Source: Dactylonectria macrodidyma
Lineage: Eukaryota > Ascomycota > Sordariomycetes > Hypocreales > Nectriaceae
Assembly: GCA_020744425.1 (NCBI GenBank)
Contig: JAGMUV010000002.1
Span: 3,826,501 to 3,890,500 of the forward strand
Length of the DNA stretch: 64,000 bases
Direction of reading: 5' to 3'
Below the pieces are notes generated by a model, which was not told where the DNA came from, searched no databases, and saw nothing but the letters and a program-made list of their open reading frames with translations. Below are positions 25,484 to 35,158 of this stretch, piece by piece. Position 1 is the stretch's first letter, and every line of letters starts with the position of its first letter. The position numbers and the translations under genes are program-made.

Positions 25484-26533
25484 GAAACTGCTGTTGGGCT
25501 CGTTCCAGAGAAGCCAGCAGTCGAGCTGCCCCAGCAGCAACGTGTGCCTCTGCAATCTCCTTGCCAAGACAAGGGTCAAATCCACCGGGTGCGGCAGATT
25601 CCTCGTGCCCGACACGGGGCGTTTCGATTTGCGTACGCGTAGCAGAGACAGCACACCGGCACTGCCTATCAACCATGTTTTGGAGTCTTAATTTTGCGAG
25701 CAAAAGCTTGGGGCGGTGGATATTTGGCGGGCAAGTGTTTTGGCGTCTCGGGAGGGATGGGATTTCCTCAGCGGAATGGATTTTGACGTTAGTAATTTCT
25801 CAGGGGGGAATCTTTGGCAGCGGAGAGGGTTGGGTTGTAGACTTAGGGCTTTGGTATCTTGTGTAGAGTATATGAAGCTGGTGGCCTGGCTGACTTGGAC
25901 CAAGTTTGATGGCGCGCATAGGTTGCAACCCCTTCGGCCGTAGTCATGCATCTCATGGTAATGGCCGAGGTCATGGGATGGACTTGGGCCAGCTCTCAAG
26001 GCTCATCGGATCCTCGGGTCTAGCATTTTTGAGAAACTGGATATCCTAGGCGTGTTAAACTATGTATTATACTACAAAAAATCGGAGGCATTGTGTCGTT
26101 CAATTTGGTGTTCGTCAATGGGCCAACCAACTTACATGCAGGTTTCACCCAAATCAAGTTATACACCACCATTGCTAATGTGTATAATTTGAAGCCTAGC
26201 TCTACGAAATTTAGTAAGCATCAGACTTTTTAGTTACTTGGTACCTTTTTGTTAAGGTACAGGAGAATCGTTTCGATACTCAATACGGTACTAACAATGA
26301 CATTAATAACTGTGCTAAAAGCGAATGAACCCTCATCGGTAGGGCTGCGAGCTATATCCCACTGCACAACAGACATAACAAGACGAAATATTTCTGAACA
26401 AAAGGACCTCCGGACCGACCCTTGTCTTTGGCTTCGTCAAACACCTCTTTGGAGGAAAAGAATACCACGCGACATAGGGCCCTTGCTTGAGTGTTCCTCT
26501 CTGTCTTCGTCTTACAACGCTGCTCTCATTCTC
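25484..26533. other. Intergenic region between convergent sfh1 and the cysteine-rich gene
   Basis: About 1.05 kb. From about 26030 to 26330 the sequence becomes clearly AT-rich compared with its surroundings. No protein-like frame is seen, although short open frames overlap the sfh1 3' end. Confidence 0.55.
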
Positions 26534-26932
26534 TTAATCATAGGAGTTGCAAATAGGCGTCGCGCACTTGGCGTCTCTGATCATGACACAGGCCTCGAGA
26601 GCATTGTTGCAGGCTTGCGTCTTCCGCGAAAAGGTGCATTTGCCGACCTTCTTGGTCGGGGCCGACGCGCGGTAGAGGTTGTACGTCGTCGTAGAGGTCT
26701 TTGTGTATAGCAGCTTCTCGGACGTCTTGCAGGGATTCCTGGACGACATGGTCTTGGATCCCCAGTTGCCGTCCCACCAGGCGCCGTTGCAGTGACCCTT
26801 TCTGATGGCCCTGTGCTTGGAATAGGACTCGCCGCCGAGGATGCCAGAGCACTGGCCCCAGTGGAGGCGGAAGTCGGCAAGGACAAGGCCGACGGAGAGG
26901 AAAAGGAACGCAAAGAGGCGTGAGAGCCGCAT
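26534..26932 (-). CDS. Small secreted cysteine-rich protein (candidate effector)
   Basis: I do not recognise a family. The uninterrupted frame encodes 132 residues. Residues 1-19 form a clear signal peptide (hydrophobic FAFLFLSVGLVLA, likely cleavage before Asp20). The mature part of about 113 residues is basic and has eight cysteines, at 28, 48, 68, 99, 108, 115, 123 and 128, an even number compatible with four disulphides. Trp-rich spacing (WWDGNWG) lies in the middle. Size, export signal and cysteine content fit a fungal effector-like or antimicrobial-like secreted protein, but that is inference. The gene is isolated, with about 3.8 kb of gene-free DNA upstream, a common setting for such genes. 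Confidence 0.7.
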   Translation of the reverse strand: MRLSRLFAFLFLSVGLVLADFRLHWGQCSGILGGESYSKHRAIRKGHCNGAWWDGNWGSKTMSSRNPCKTSEKLLYTKTSTTTYNLYRASAPTKKVGKCTFSRKTQACNNALEACVMIRDAKCATPICNSYD

Positions 26933-29900
26933 CTTGAAGAGAGTTGACGCCTAGGCTGCCCTCGTATTGTGGAGGTTGCGAGTCGAGGCTACTGACAAGC
27001 CGTGGGGGTTAAAGGAAAGGGCTTTCGCTGCAGTTTTATCTCTGACATTCTTCAACACCAAGCCTGGATGATTGGCCTTGACACGGAAGGTGACAAGAGA
27101 AGCATTCTGAATCGACTGATAATCTAGAGATCAGTCTATTTGCATGCAATGTTGGCCGTCTGGGCACAAAGTCCAGACAGAAATGGGATAAACCCCAGGA
27201 TAGGACTAGGATAGATCCAATACAGAATCAGCAGTCAAACCCATCAAGCAGCGTAGCCGGGCGTCAAATAATCCAATAACATACGTTCGTTGACTTACAT
27301 GTCAATAGGCCTTCCTCTTTTGTAGGCTGTCTACGTAACCCCCAAGCGCCAAGACGGCACGGTGCCGAATTACGCAAAAGAAAAGAAAAACAAATCCCGA
27401 ATGAGTTGCTGAATCACTCCACCATTGATAACTGCCTTATTCAATTCTCGGTTTATTGCACATCGCATAGCGTTTGGTTTGAGTACAGTTGACAAGGGGT
27501 TACGTGATTGTCTGCCGTCTCGCGAGTTGTGAAAAGCGGTGCTGGATGAATCTCATGGATAAATGAGTTGAAACAAGACAACACAAAAGTAGAATTCCAA
27601 GACGGTGGCTTCGGTTGCATAACTTGACGCCGCTGTTTTGGAATGATAAGTCATATCCGTGTGCTTAGTAGAATGAGGCCAAGTACTCAATGCAGGCCCG
27701 TGTAACCTTCAAATCCAGGCCAAGAATCCGAGAATGCCCATTAGGTTTAGGGTAGTAGGGTTTGTTATTAGATACTGAATGGCGCGATGATGCTCGCGGT
27801 GTTAATTGGCTGGTTCGGCACTTGCACACTTCATCAGATCACATTATATGTCTTTTCGTATCCTGCATCTTGAAATACAAGCTCTGTCTCACTGAGCCTT
27901 GACAACTATGGCGTGATAACTCTCATCATGGCACATCGCCTCCGCGTCTCCGTGCATTCAGAAACACAGGGCCATCTGCTGTCATGTCCATCCTTCACTC
28001 CGATATTGTATTTTGAATAAGCAGAGGCCTAATATCCATGAAAGATGACACTAGAAAATAGCGCAACCCTGACGTCCTTCATCACGATCCAACAAAGTGA
28101 CATGATCATGTTCGCCAACATAGGTCTCGCCTGTCTCTCAATAAGAGTCCTCCATTTTCATCGCCAATTCGCTTCGCATTATCTTTGACTACGGGATTGT
28201 GATGACCCAGCCATGTAACTCATGCATGCGTAAGGTTAAACGAGTGACAGCCAAATGTCAAAAGCCCCTGATTGTCCAAAACAGCACGAACTCAACGTCA
28301 TGCGTTTTAGTTGGAATATGTTGCTATGAAGGTAATAACTTACCGCCGACGACAGGCCGAAAAGTCTGGGTGTGGCCAATATATCAGTCAATATACCACC
28401 GCTAATGAAGGACAATGTGCAAAGGAAGAATGTTTCAAGTTTGTGTGCCTCTTAAAGGTAAAGTGTGATAGCCCGAAGGAGCCGACGCTCGACTAGCCCT
28501 GGCCGCTGGCCCTATCCCTGCTCTGTGATTCCGCTCCCAAGCCTGCATATCACAGGTGTATTCCCAACCGCCAATGCAACGACGGTTCTCGTCTGAGAGG
28601 TTCGTTTCGACTGCAACCCCATATCTAATTTCTGCGAGAATGCCGGTTGGAGAACCAACGCAAGTTGTGGGGAAGGGCTGAAGAAGGTCACGGGAAGCGG
28701 CATCTGATGTAGCCCTGGGGAGCTCGCCCGCGAGGCTCCGGCGGAGCGGACAACCGCGCCTCACAGTGGCAGCACCTGGAGTAGGTTCTGGTGGTCACTG
28801 GGCGAGCGAGGACCCGGTCTAGTCTAGGGCTGCAGCTGATCTTATGGCGGGAGACGTACGAGGGCCACGAGGGCGAGTAGAGGCAGAGTGAGGTTGAGGC
28901 TGGTGGGCACCGATGTATTGGAAGTGGAAACTGACGGGCCTAGTCCCGACGTGCCGAGACTCCATCGATGATCCGCACGGGGCTGTTATAGTGGATAGTG
29001 GAGTGTGGAAAATGAAGCATGGAGCGTGGGGAATGGAGCTTGGAGCTTGTGTTACTGAGCGAGATCAAACATGTCTGAATGTTTTGCTCAGTTGGCCGTC
29101 AACTAGGTTTGTGGAATCTCGCAATCTTGCATCTTGGTGTTAGTCTAGACATGACGGAGAACTACTCATACTGTAGCTATTGCCATCAGCTTGGTATCGG
29201 CGGCTATCTGTCTGAGCTTCCTGTAGCAGAGTAGCTGATCTGCTCGCGTAGATATCGAGCCCCCCGGAACAGAGGCATAAACGAGGCACCGGGATTTAAG
29301 TGCGCCACTGGCCAAGACGCATTCAGCCACATCACCCTAAGCAGCCTCGGATCGCGGACCCGAGAGCGAGCAAGCTCGATTCCATCCACCAGGAACAAAT
29401 GATGGGTCCGTTCTCAAGGCCCGTTCTCGAGGCCTGGGACAGCACACTTCGGTTCCCCTGACGGTCGGGCCGCAACTAAAGACGCACGATAGCCGCTGAA
29501 ATGGTTCCCCAAAGCGGATGTTACGGTGGATGCGGTGAAAACAAGACTCTTGGCCGTTCGTCTCTCGTACGTGTGAGACATTGTACGCCGAAGGGCCGGG
29601 ACTTTGAACAAACCCCCTCTCCGATGGGCCCATCTCGGAGCGGAAAAAGGACAGACTCGTGCGAACCCTCGAGGTCACAATGATGCGGGTCAAGTTTTAT
29701 TTCAAACATTGGGAGTCTCAATAAGATTCGTGGGATAGGGCGAGGAGGAAACCCTGGGCCCTGGAAGCTGGGTAAACTGGGGGTGGGTCGAGATCCCGGT
29801 CCGGGGGCGGCCCCGCTTTAAACGGCAGATGACCTCCGTGTCCCGATCGGACAGTCGGCCAATGAAGAGACGGGACGAGGCCGGACTCTGGCATGCATGG

Positions 29901-30574
29901 CGCACATGCCTCGGCAAGGACCGACCTTGTTCCTTTTCTTTTGATGGTTCCCTTGTCCCTTTTTCTTGATTATAGCCCCTGGTCCGACAAGTGGAAACCC
30001 TTTCGACGGCCCTACGATGCGCCTTGACTGATGTAGGCAACGGAGGTTATGAGGCCGGGCTACAAGTCGAGGCTAGGCGGCAACCTTTGGCCTTGTGGCC
30101 TCCTCTCATGGCCTCCTACTGCTTTGGCCTCATCCTACTTTGGTCTCCTCTTCATCTCCTCAATATAGTCCTCCTCAGTATAGACGGAGCCACCACCCCC
30201 GACACTTGCGCGTACTTGGCACTCTCGCCTGGACGTGGCTTCCCGCGCTGCCCGTCATCTATGCCTACCACCTACGGCCTCCATGGTTTTCCGAATCAAG
30301 GCGCTCCGAGATTCAGAGCCATGTCGCTCTTTCTTGTGACCTTGGTTGAAGGATGAGGCGGCCCGGAATCCGAACACAGCCCGCCCTCCGGAAAATTGGA
30401 AGAGCCAGAGCCGCTGGGTCTGTCTTCACGATAGTCTGAGCTCGGTGTTGCGTCCGCCGAAGGATACACCCGAGCGTTTGTGTCGGTGGCGATTTGCCTT
30501 TGAGGGATCGTCTCGTTTGGAGAAGAGGCTTCGAACTTGTGTGGCTCCACAGGTTTCATAGACAACGCCAGGTC
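26933..30574. other. Gene-poor region between the cysteine-rich gene and the cellobiohydrolase
   Basis: About 3.6 kb with divergent genes on both sides. The left half (27-28.2 kb) is AT-richer than the right half. A minus-strand frame around 28435-28764 has a few cysteines (IGGWEYTCDMQAWE) but no ATG start and no recognisable family. CT-rich blocks with repeated GGCCTCCT lie near 30080-30170. I cannot support a gene here; the last kilobase is presumably the cellobiohydrolase promoter. Confidence 0.5.
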
Positions 30575-30582
30575 TATATAAG
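30575..30582 (+). promoter_or_regulatory. TATA box of the cellobiohydrolase gene
   Basis: TATATAAG lies 116 bp upstream of the start codon, a normal distance for strongly expressed fungal cellulase genes. Two degenerate CreA-type sites (SYGGRG: reverse strand at 30386-30391 and 30545-30550) are nearby; their use in carbon catabolite repression is only a possibility. Confidence 0.6.
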
Positions 30583-30697
30583 TTGAGCTCACGCCGCTCG
30601 GCATCAAACATTACTCCCCAACTCATCTTCATCTCCTCAACTCACCCCAGCTCTTACAAACTTAGAACAAGGACATCTAAAGCCTCCATTCCCAGCC

Positions 30698-32426
30698 ATG
30701 TATAAGACCGTCGCCGCGCTCTCGGCCTTGATCGCTGCCGTCAAGGCCCAGCAGGTCTGCACATCAACCGCTGAGACGCATCCCAAGTTGAACTGGTCCC
30801 AATGCACCGCCAGCGGCTGCTCCAGCGTTGCCGGCTCGGTCGTCATCGACGCCAACTGGCGATGGACTCATCAGACTACCTCGTCAACCAACTGCTACAC
30901 GGGCAACAAGTGGGACACTTCCATCTGCACCAGCAACACCGTCTGCGCTGAGAAGTGCTGTCTCGACGGAGCCGACTACGCCGGCACCTACGGTGCCACC
31001 ACCAGCGGCAACGCCCTCAACCTCAAGTTCGTGACCCAGGGTCCATACAGCACCAACATTGGCAGCCGTCTCTACCTCATGGAGGACGATGACACTTACC
31101 AGATGTTTACCCTGTTGGGCAACGAGTTCACCTTTGATGTCGATGTTTCCGGCATCAGCTGCGGCCTCAACGGCGCTTTGTACTTTGTCTCTATGGACGA
31201 GGACGGTGGCAAGGCCAAGTACTCTGGAAACAAGGCCGGAGCCAAGTACGGCACTGGATACTGCGACAGCCAGTGCCCTCGTGATGTCAAGTTCATCAAC
31301 GGACAGGTAAGTTGTTTGATATACAGTCCTATGCAACCCCTAATACTCTAATATTCCCCTATTCAACCCCAATACCCTTTGATATCTGGTTCCCTCACTA
31401 ACCATCATCAACTTAGGCCAACGTTGCAGGCTGGGTCCCCTCCACCAGCGACATTAACTCTGGTGTCGGCAACCTGGGAACGTGCTGCCCCGAGATGGAC
31501 ATCTGGGAGGCCAACGACATCTCCACGGCCTATACTCCCCACCCTTGCGACAGCCTCACCCAGACTTCTTGCACTGGCAACGCTTGCGGTGGCACCTACT
31601 CGGAAACTCGCTACGCTGGTACTTGCGATCCCGATGGCTGCGACTTCAACGCCTACCGCCAGGGCGACAAGACCTTCTACGGACCCGGCTCCAACTTTGA
31701 CGTCGATACCACTAAGAAGATGACTGTCGTCACCCAGTTCATCAAGGGCTCCAACGGCAAGCTGTCCGAGATCAAGCGCTTCTACGTCCAGAACGGCAAA
31801 GTCATTGCTAACGCCGACTCCACCATCTCCGGCATCAGCGGAAACTCCATCACCGCCGACTACTGCGCCGCCCAGAAGACCGTCTTCGGCGACGAGGGAT
31901 CCTTTGCCGCTCACGGTGGTCTCTCCAAGATGAGCGATGCTCTCGCCGCCCCCATGGTTCTGGTTCTCAGCTTGTGGCACGACGTAAGTCTTTCTAAGAA
32001 AGCTCCCAGGATCACCAACCCCATATTCTTCATTCCCAACCCCTTCTATAACTCCAAAGCTAACCCTATTGTTCTCTACAGCACCACTCCAACATGCTCT
32101 GGCTCGACTCGACCTACCCCGTCGGCTCCACCTCCCCCGGCGCCGCCCGAGGCTCCTGCGCCACCACCTCCGGCGTCCCCGCGGACCTCGAGAAGAACGT
32201 CCCCAACTCCTCCGTCTCCTTCTCCAACATCAAGTTCGGCCCCATCGGCTCGACCTTCAACGCCGACGGCACCACCGACCCTACCGACCCCGAGCCGACC
32301 GGCACCACCGGCACCCCCGTCGCCCACTACGGCCAGTGCGGCGGCCAGAACTGGACCGGCAGCACGACCTGTGTCTCTCCCTACACTTGTGTCAAGGCCA
32401 ACGACTACTACTCTCAGTGCCTGTAG
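30698..32426 (+). CDS. cbh1: GH7 cellobiohydrolase (reducing-end acting) with C-terminal CBM1
   Basis: Secreted cellulase that processively releases cellobiose from the reducing ends of cellulose. Exons are 30698-31306, 31417-31983 and 32082-32426, giving 506 residues; the introns are 110 and 98 bp. A signal peptide ([17 protein letters not shown]) is followed by the GH7 domain, whose catalytic motif EMDIWE gives nucleophile Glu229, Asp231 and acid/base Glu234. Many conserved cysteines and the block [12 protein letters not shown] are present. A short Thr/Pro/Glu linker ([14 protein letters not shown]) leads to the CBM1, which starts [10 protein letters not shown] and ends YYSQCL. All key residues are present, so the enzyme looks functional. 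A TATA box lies 116 bp upstream. Endoglucanase of the same family is the alternative, but the length, CBM1 and overall sequence fit a cellobiohydrolase. Confidence 0.95.
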
Positions 32427-33474
32427 AGTCCAAGTCGTCACTCAACCCCTTGGGTTGAGGTCCTCGAGACGCGCGCAAAAAGGAGCAGTTTCCGTTAGGC
32501 CTGTTGACTTTGACTATGGGTTACTCACTACGAGAAACAGTAAGGCTGCCATGGCCAGTGGTGCAGTGGCCAGTGATGGCGAGCATACGAGCATAAGAAA
32601 ACGCGGGTGCGAGACGGGTCCTGTTGCTGCTGTGTTGGTTTCCCTTAACCCTCTTTCGATTCTTGTTCATCTTTACTACTTCGTCTGTCCATATTGAACT
32701 ACTTAGCATACTAAACACCCTCGTTACGTTAGACGCAACTAAGCTTCTCTGTCGTGACTCATGTGCTGCATCATCTTTGCTTTTAAGAGTCCAGCTCCAG
32801 GAGAGACATGGATTGTTGTTTGTTGAGTTCTGAGCGAGTTTCAGAGTTCTTTCGAATTGTCGGAGGACTGAACAGCAGTTTTGGACTTTGGCGCGAGTTT
32901 TAAATGGCAGATCGTGTTTTAGTCCAACGGATCTGGTCCGTGATATACGGATGTAGATAGACAACTATGTATCTAATTGCCTAGAGACAGATTTCGGTTG
33001 TTAGCTGAGTCACGAGAGAGGGTTAGGCAGCCTACAGTGTCCGGCCTTGACAGCCATCGTTCAAACTGTGTAGGAATATTGAGTTCCGTTCAGTTCTCCA
33101 ATCGCAGCCAAGGCTAATGAAGAGTGTGGGCGAGCTGAACGCTGAGTTGATGGAACGGGCCAAAGATGTTGGATGTTGGGCTACCCCGCGTTGTTGACGT
33201 TGCTTGGCGAATCTCTCGACGAATGATTGACGATCTTTGACCAACCATCAAATCGGCTTGTCGAATGAAGGTCCGGCTTAACAAACTATGTTGCATCTGT
33301 TGTAGAATGACGAAAGGTCACGAGGCCGACGTCAAAGTTTGGGATAAAGCGACGAAATGCCCCTCTCGAAATGTCGTGTAGTTCATCAGACTTCCATTGC
33401 GGCATACAGCTAGAAAAGCTCAACTTCGACACTTAAATACCAATTAAAAAGACCACCCATCCGGCTCAAACGCC
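32427..33474. other. Intergenic region downstream of cbh1
   Basis: About 1.05 kb. It holds the cbh1 3' untranslated region and the upstream DNA of a small gene. Open frames are short and not protein-like. Nothing else is recognised. Confidence 0.55.
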
Positions 33475-33780
33475 ATGCCTACCGCAGCAGAGAAAGCGAA
33501 GGCCAAGCTCGAAGCCGTCCTAAACAACCCTAACCGAAATGATGCATCCTGTACGTACGCACCGCCGCCCTGCTGTGGGATATTGATGCTCACGCCTGCT
33601 TTGACAGCCTACAACAGGAGAGTCATGACCACCACGACTCCGTTGTCTGGTTCCAATATGTGCAACGGGGTTACCCGACGAGAGAGCACAACTAGCCAGA
33701 CCTCGGCTGATGGAACGACGACGACGACGGTCCGTAGAAAGTCGTGGATCAAGGATTGGATGAATCGTCCCGCCTTTTAG
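33475..33780 (+). CDS. Small basic protein of unknown function
   Basis: Not recognised as a named family. Proposed exons are 33475-33550 and 33608-33780, giving 82 residues; the 57-bp intron has a GTACGT donor and TTTGACAG acceptor. The intron is a multiple of three and contains no stop, so an unspliced version of 101 residues is also possible. The spliced form reads smoothly (NRNDAS then SYNRRVM). The protein begins MPTAAEKAKAKLEAVLNN, probably helical, then has a Ser/Thr-rich middle and ends in a basic tryptophan-containing tail (RRKSWIKDWMNRPAF). There is no signal peptide. The neat intron and the conserved-looking tail suggest a real short fungal gene; function unknown. Confidence 0.55.
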   Translation: MPTAAEKAKAKLEAVLNNPNRNDASCTYAPPPCCGILMLTPALTAYNRRVMTTTTPLSGSNMCNGVTRRESTTSQTSADGTTTTTVRRKSWIKDWMNRPAF

Positions 33781-34032
33781 GTAGATACAAAGAAGAACAA
33801 GAAAGGAAAAAAAAAAAAAAAAAGAGGACATGGAGAGTAAGAAATATATCAGATTGTATGTTAAATAAGGCCCATGAGAACAGAATACATCAGGAGGCAT
33901 AATGTCAGATTGCCTGGATCCTAAGTCGGTTCGTCTTGGCGAGCTTGCCGTCGCTCTTGCACAGCATTAGGCCTAGCTGTTCCGCCGACTACTGCACCCG
34001 CCCCAGGCCGTGAGGCCTGCGACGGGTCGTCA

Positions 34033-34037
34033 ACTTG
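34033..34037. repeat. Target-site duplication, left copy (ACTTG)
   Basis: ACTTG directly precedes the left LTR and is matched by ACTTG directly after the right LTR. The 5-bp length is that of Ty1/copia integrases. Confidence 0.92.
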
Positions 34038-34190
34038 TGTTGAAATGAGAAGATTCAAGTTGCTTGATTCATCCTAAATGTGCAGTAAGGGAACCACTGT
34101 TTATATACAGGCACGGTCTCTTGTGGAACATTCCACCTTCTTCCACACCTTGCCACCGACTTGGTCGCCTCACACTTGTGATCTCCAACA
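34038..34190 (-). repeat. 3' LTR of the copia element
   Basis: 153 bp, identical by eye to the right LTR, with inverted ends TGTTG/CAACA. A TATATA stretch lies inside, about 65 bp from the left end. It is the 3' LTR because the gag-pol frame is on the minus strand. Confidence 0.95.
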
Positions 34191-34199
34191 CTCCCACTC
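34191..34199 (-). other. Polypurine tract of the copia element
   Basis: On the minus strand GAGTGGGAG directly abuts the 3' LTR. This is the normal position for the plus-strand primer of reverse transcription. Confidence 0.7.
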
Positions 34200-35158
34200 G
34201 AGCAAGACGGTGGGTACTTAGACTATCTAAGATCTCAGCAGTCTCATTAAAACCTTAAAACACCTTCGTGGGTGAAAGAGGAAAGAGTACTGCTGGACCC
34301 ATCAAGGCTCAACACAGTCCTGGGCGCGTGGGGAATATTGTCTTAGATATGGCAAGGCTCCCACTGCAGCCCATCTCTGTGTCGTCCCCAATGAGCGCTG
34401 TATGCGCCTCTCATACTTCCCGGCTTCGGTCCACTCGATACAGCCCCCGAGCCTTTGAGTTCGTCTTTTGCCGGATCCATCCCGCCGTGTTAGCAGCGGT
34501 CTCGGCCGCGTTAGCAGCCTCTGGTCCTTGGTGCTCGTTGGCAGTGACTGCGGCTGCTAGCAGTACCAAGGTCCATGGTCCAGTTCGGGACTTGCAACCC
34601 ATGCAGCTTTCCTTCCCGGCTTTGGTCCACTGTGTACAGCCCCCAAAGCCTTCGGGTCGTCTTTTGCCAGATTTTTAGGAGACTTGGTCCGGTCGGGAAT
34701 TGCAACCCATGCAGCTTTAAGTCGTCTTTTGCCGGATCCATTGCGCCGTGTTAGCAGCGCTCCCGGCCGTGTTAGCAGCCTCGGGCCCTTGGTGCTCGTT
34801 GGCGATCACTGCGGCTGCTAGCAGTACCAAGGTCCATGGTCCAGTTCGGGACTTGCAACCCATGCAGCTTTCCTTCCCGGCTTTGGTCCACTGTGTACAG
34901 CCCCCAAAGCCTTCGGGTCGTCTTTTGCCAGATTTTTAGGAGACTTGGTCCGGTCGGGAATTGCAACCCATGCGGCCTGGCCCTTACTGGCCTTCTGGCG
35001 GTGGTTGGAGTGAGTTGGACGAGCTGCCATTGTATGTGATGATCGGGTAGTAGACTCCCACTGGATCCTCGCGCAGTGGGCTGGGGTAACATGTGTAGAA
35101 TGTGTTCCAGAAATCGCACAGCTTCGTAGCGTGGATCCCCTTTCTGGCCCGAATAGCT
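34200..35158 (-). other. Noncoding 3' region of the copia element
   Basis: About 960 bp lie between the end of gag-pol and the polypurine tract, much more than usual for Ty1/copia elements. Most of it is a two-copy 261-bp tandem duplication with internal sub-repeats (separate entry). No protein-like frame is seen on either strand. Confidence 0.7.
34461..34980. repeat. 261-bp tandem duplication with internal sub-repeats
   Basis: Two head-to-tail copies, about 34461-34721 and 34722-34980, share long identical stretches. The marker TTGCAACCCATGC occurs at 34592, 34700, 34853 and 34961, that is with spacings 108, 153 and 108. Each 261-bp unit is therefore itself an imperfect internal repeat. A further degenerate partial unit lies just left of the array (34417-34480). 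The array is inside the retrotransposon. Confidence 0.9.

Noticed and set aside
29991..30356. 121-codon plus-strand frame upstream of cbh1
   Set aside because: It consists of CT-rich repeats (GGCCTCCT) in the likely promoter; no domain.
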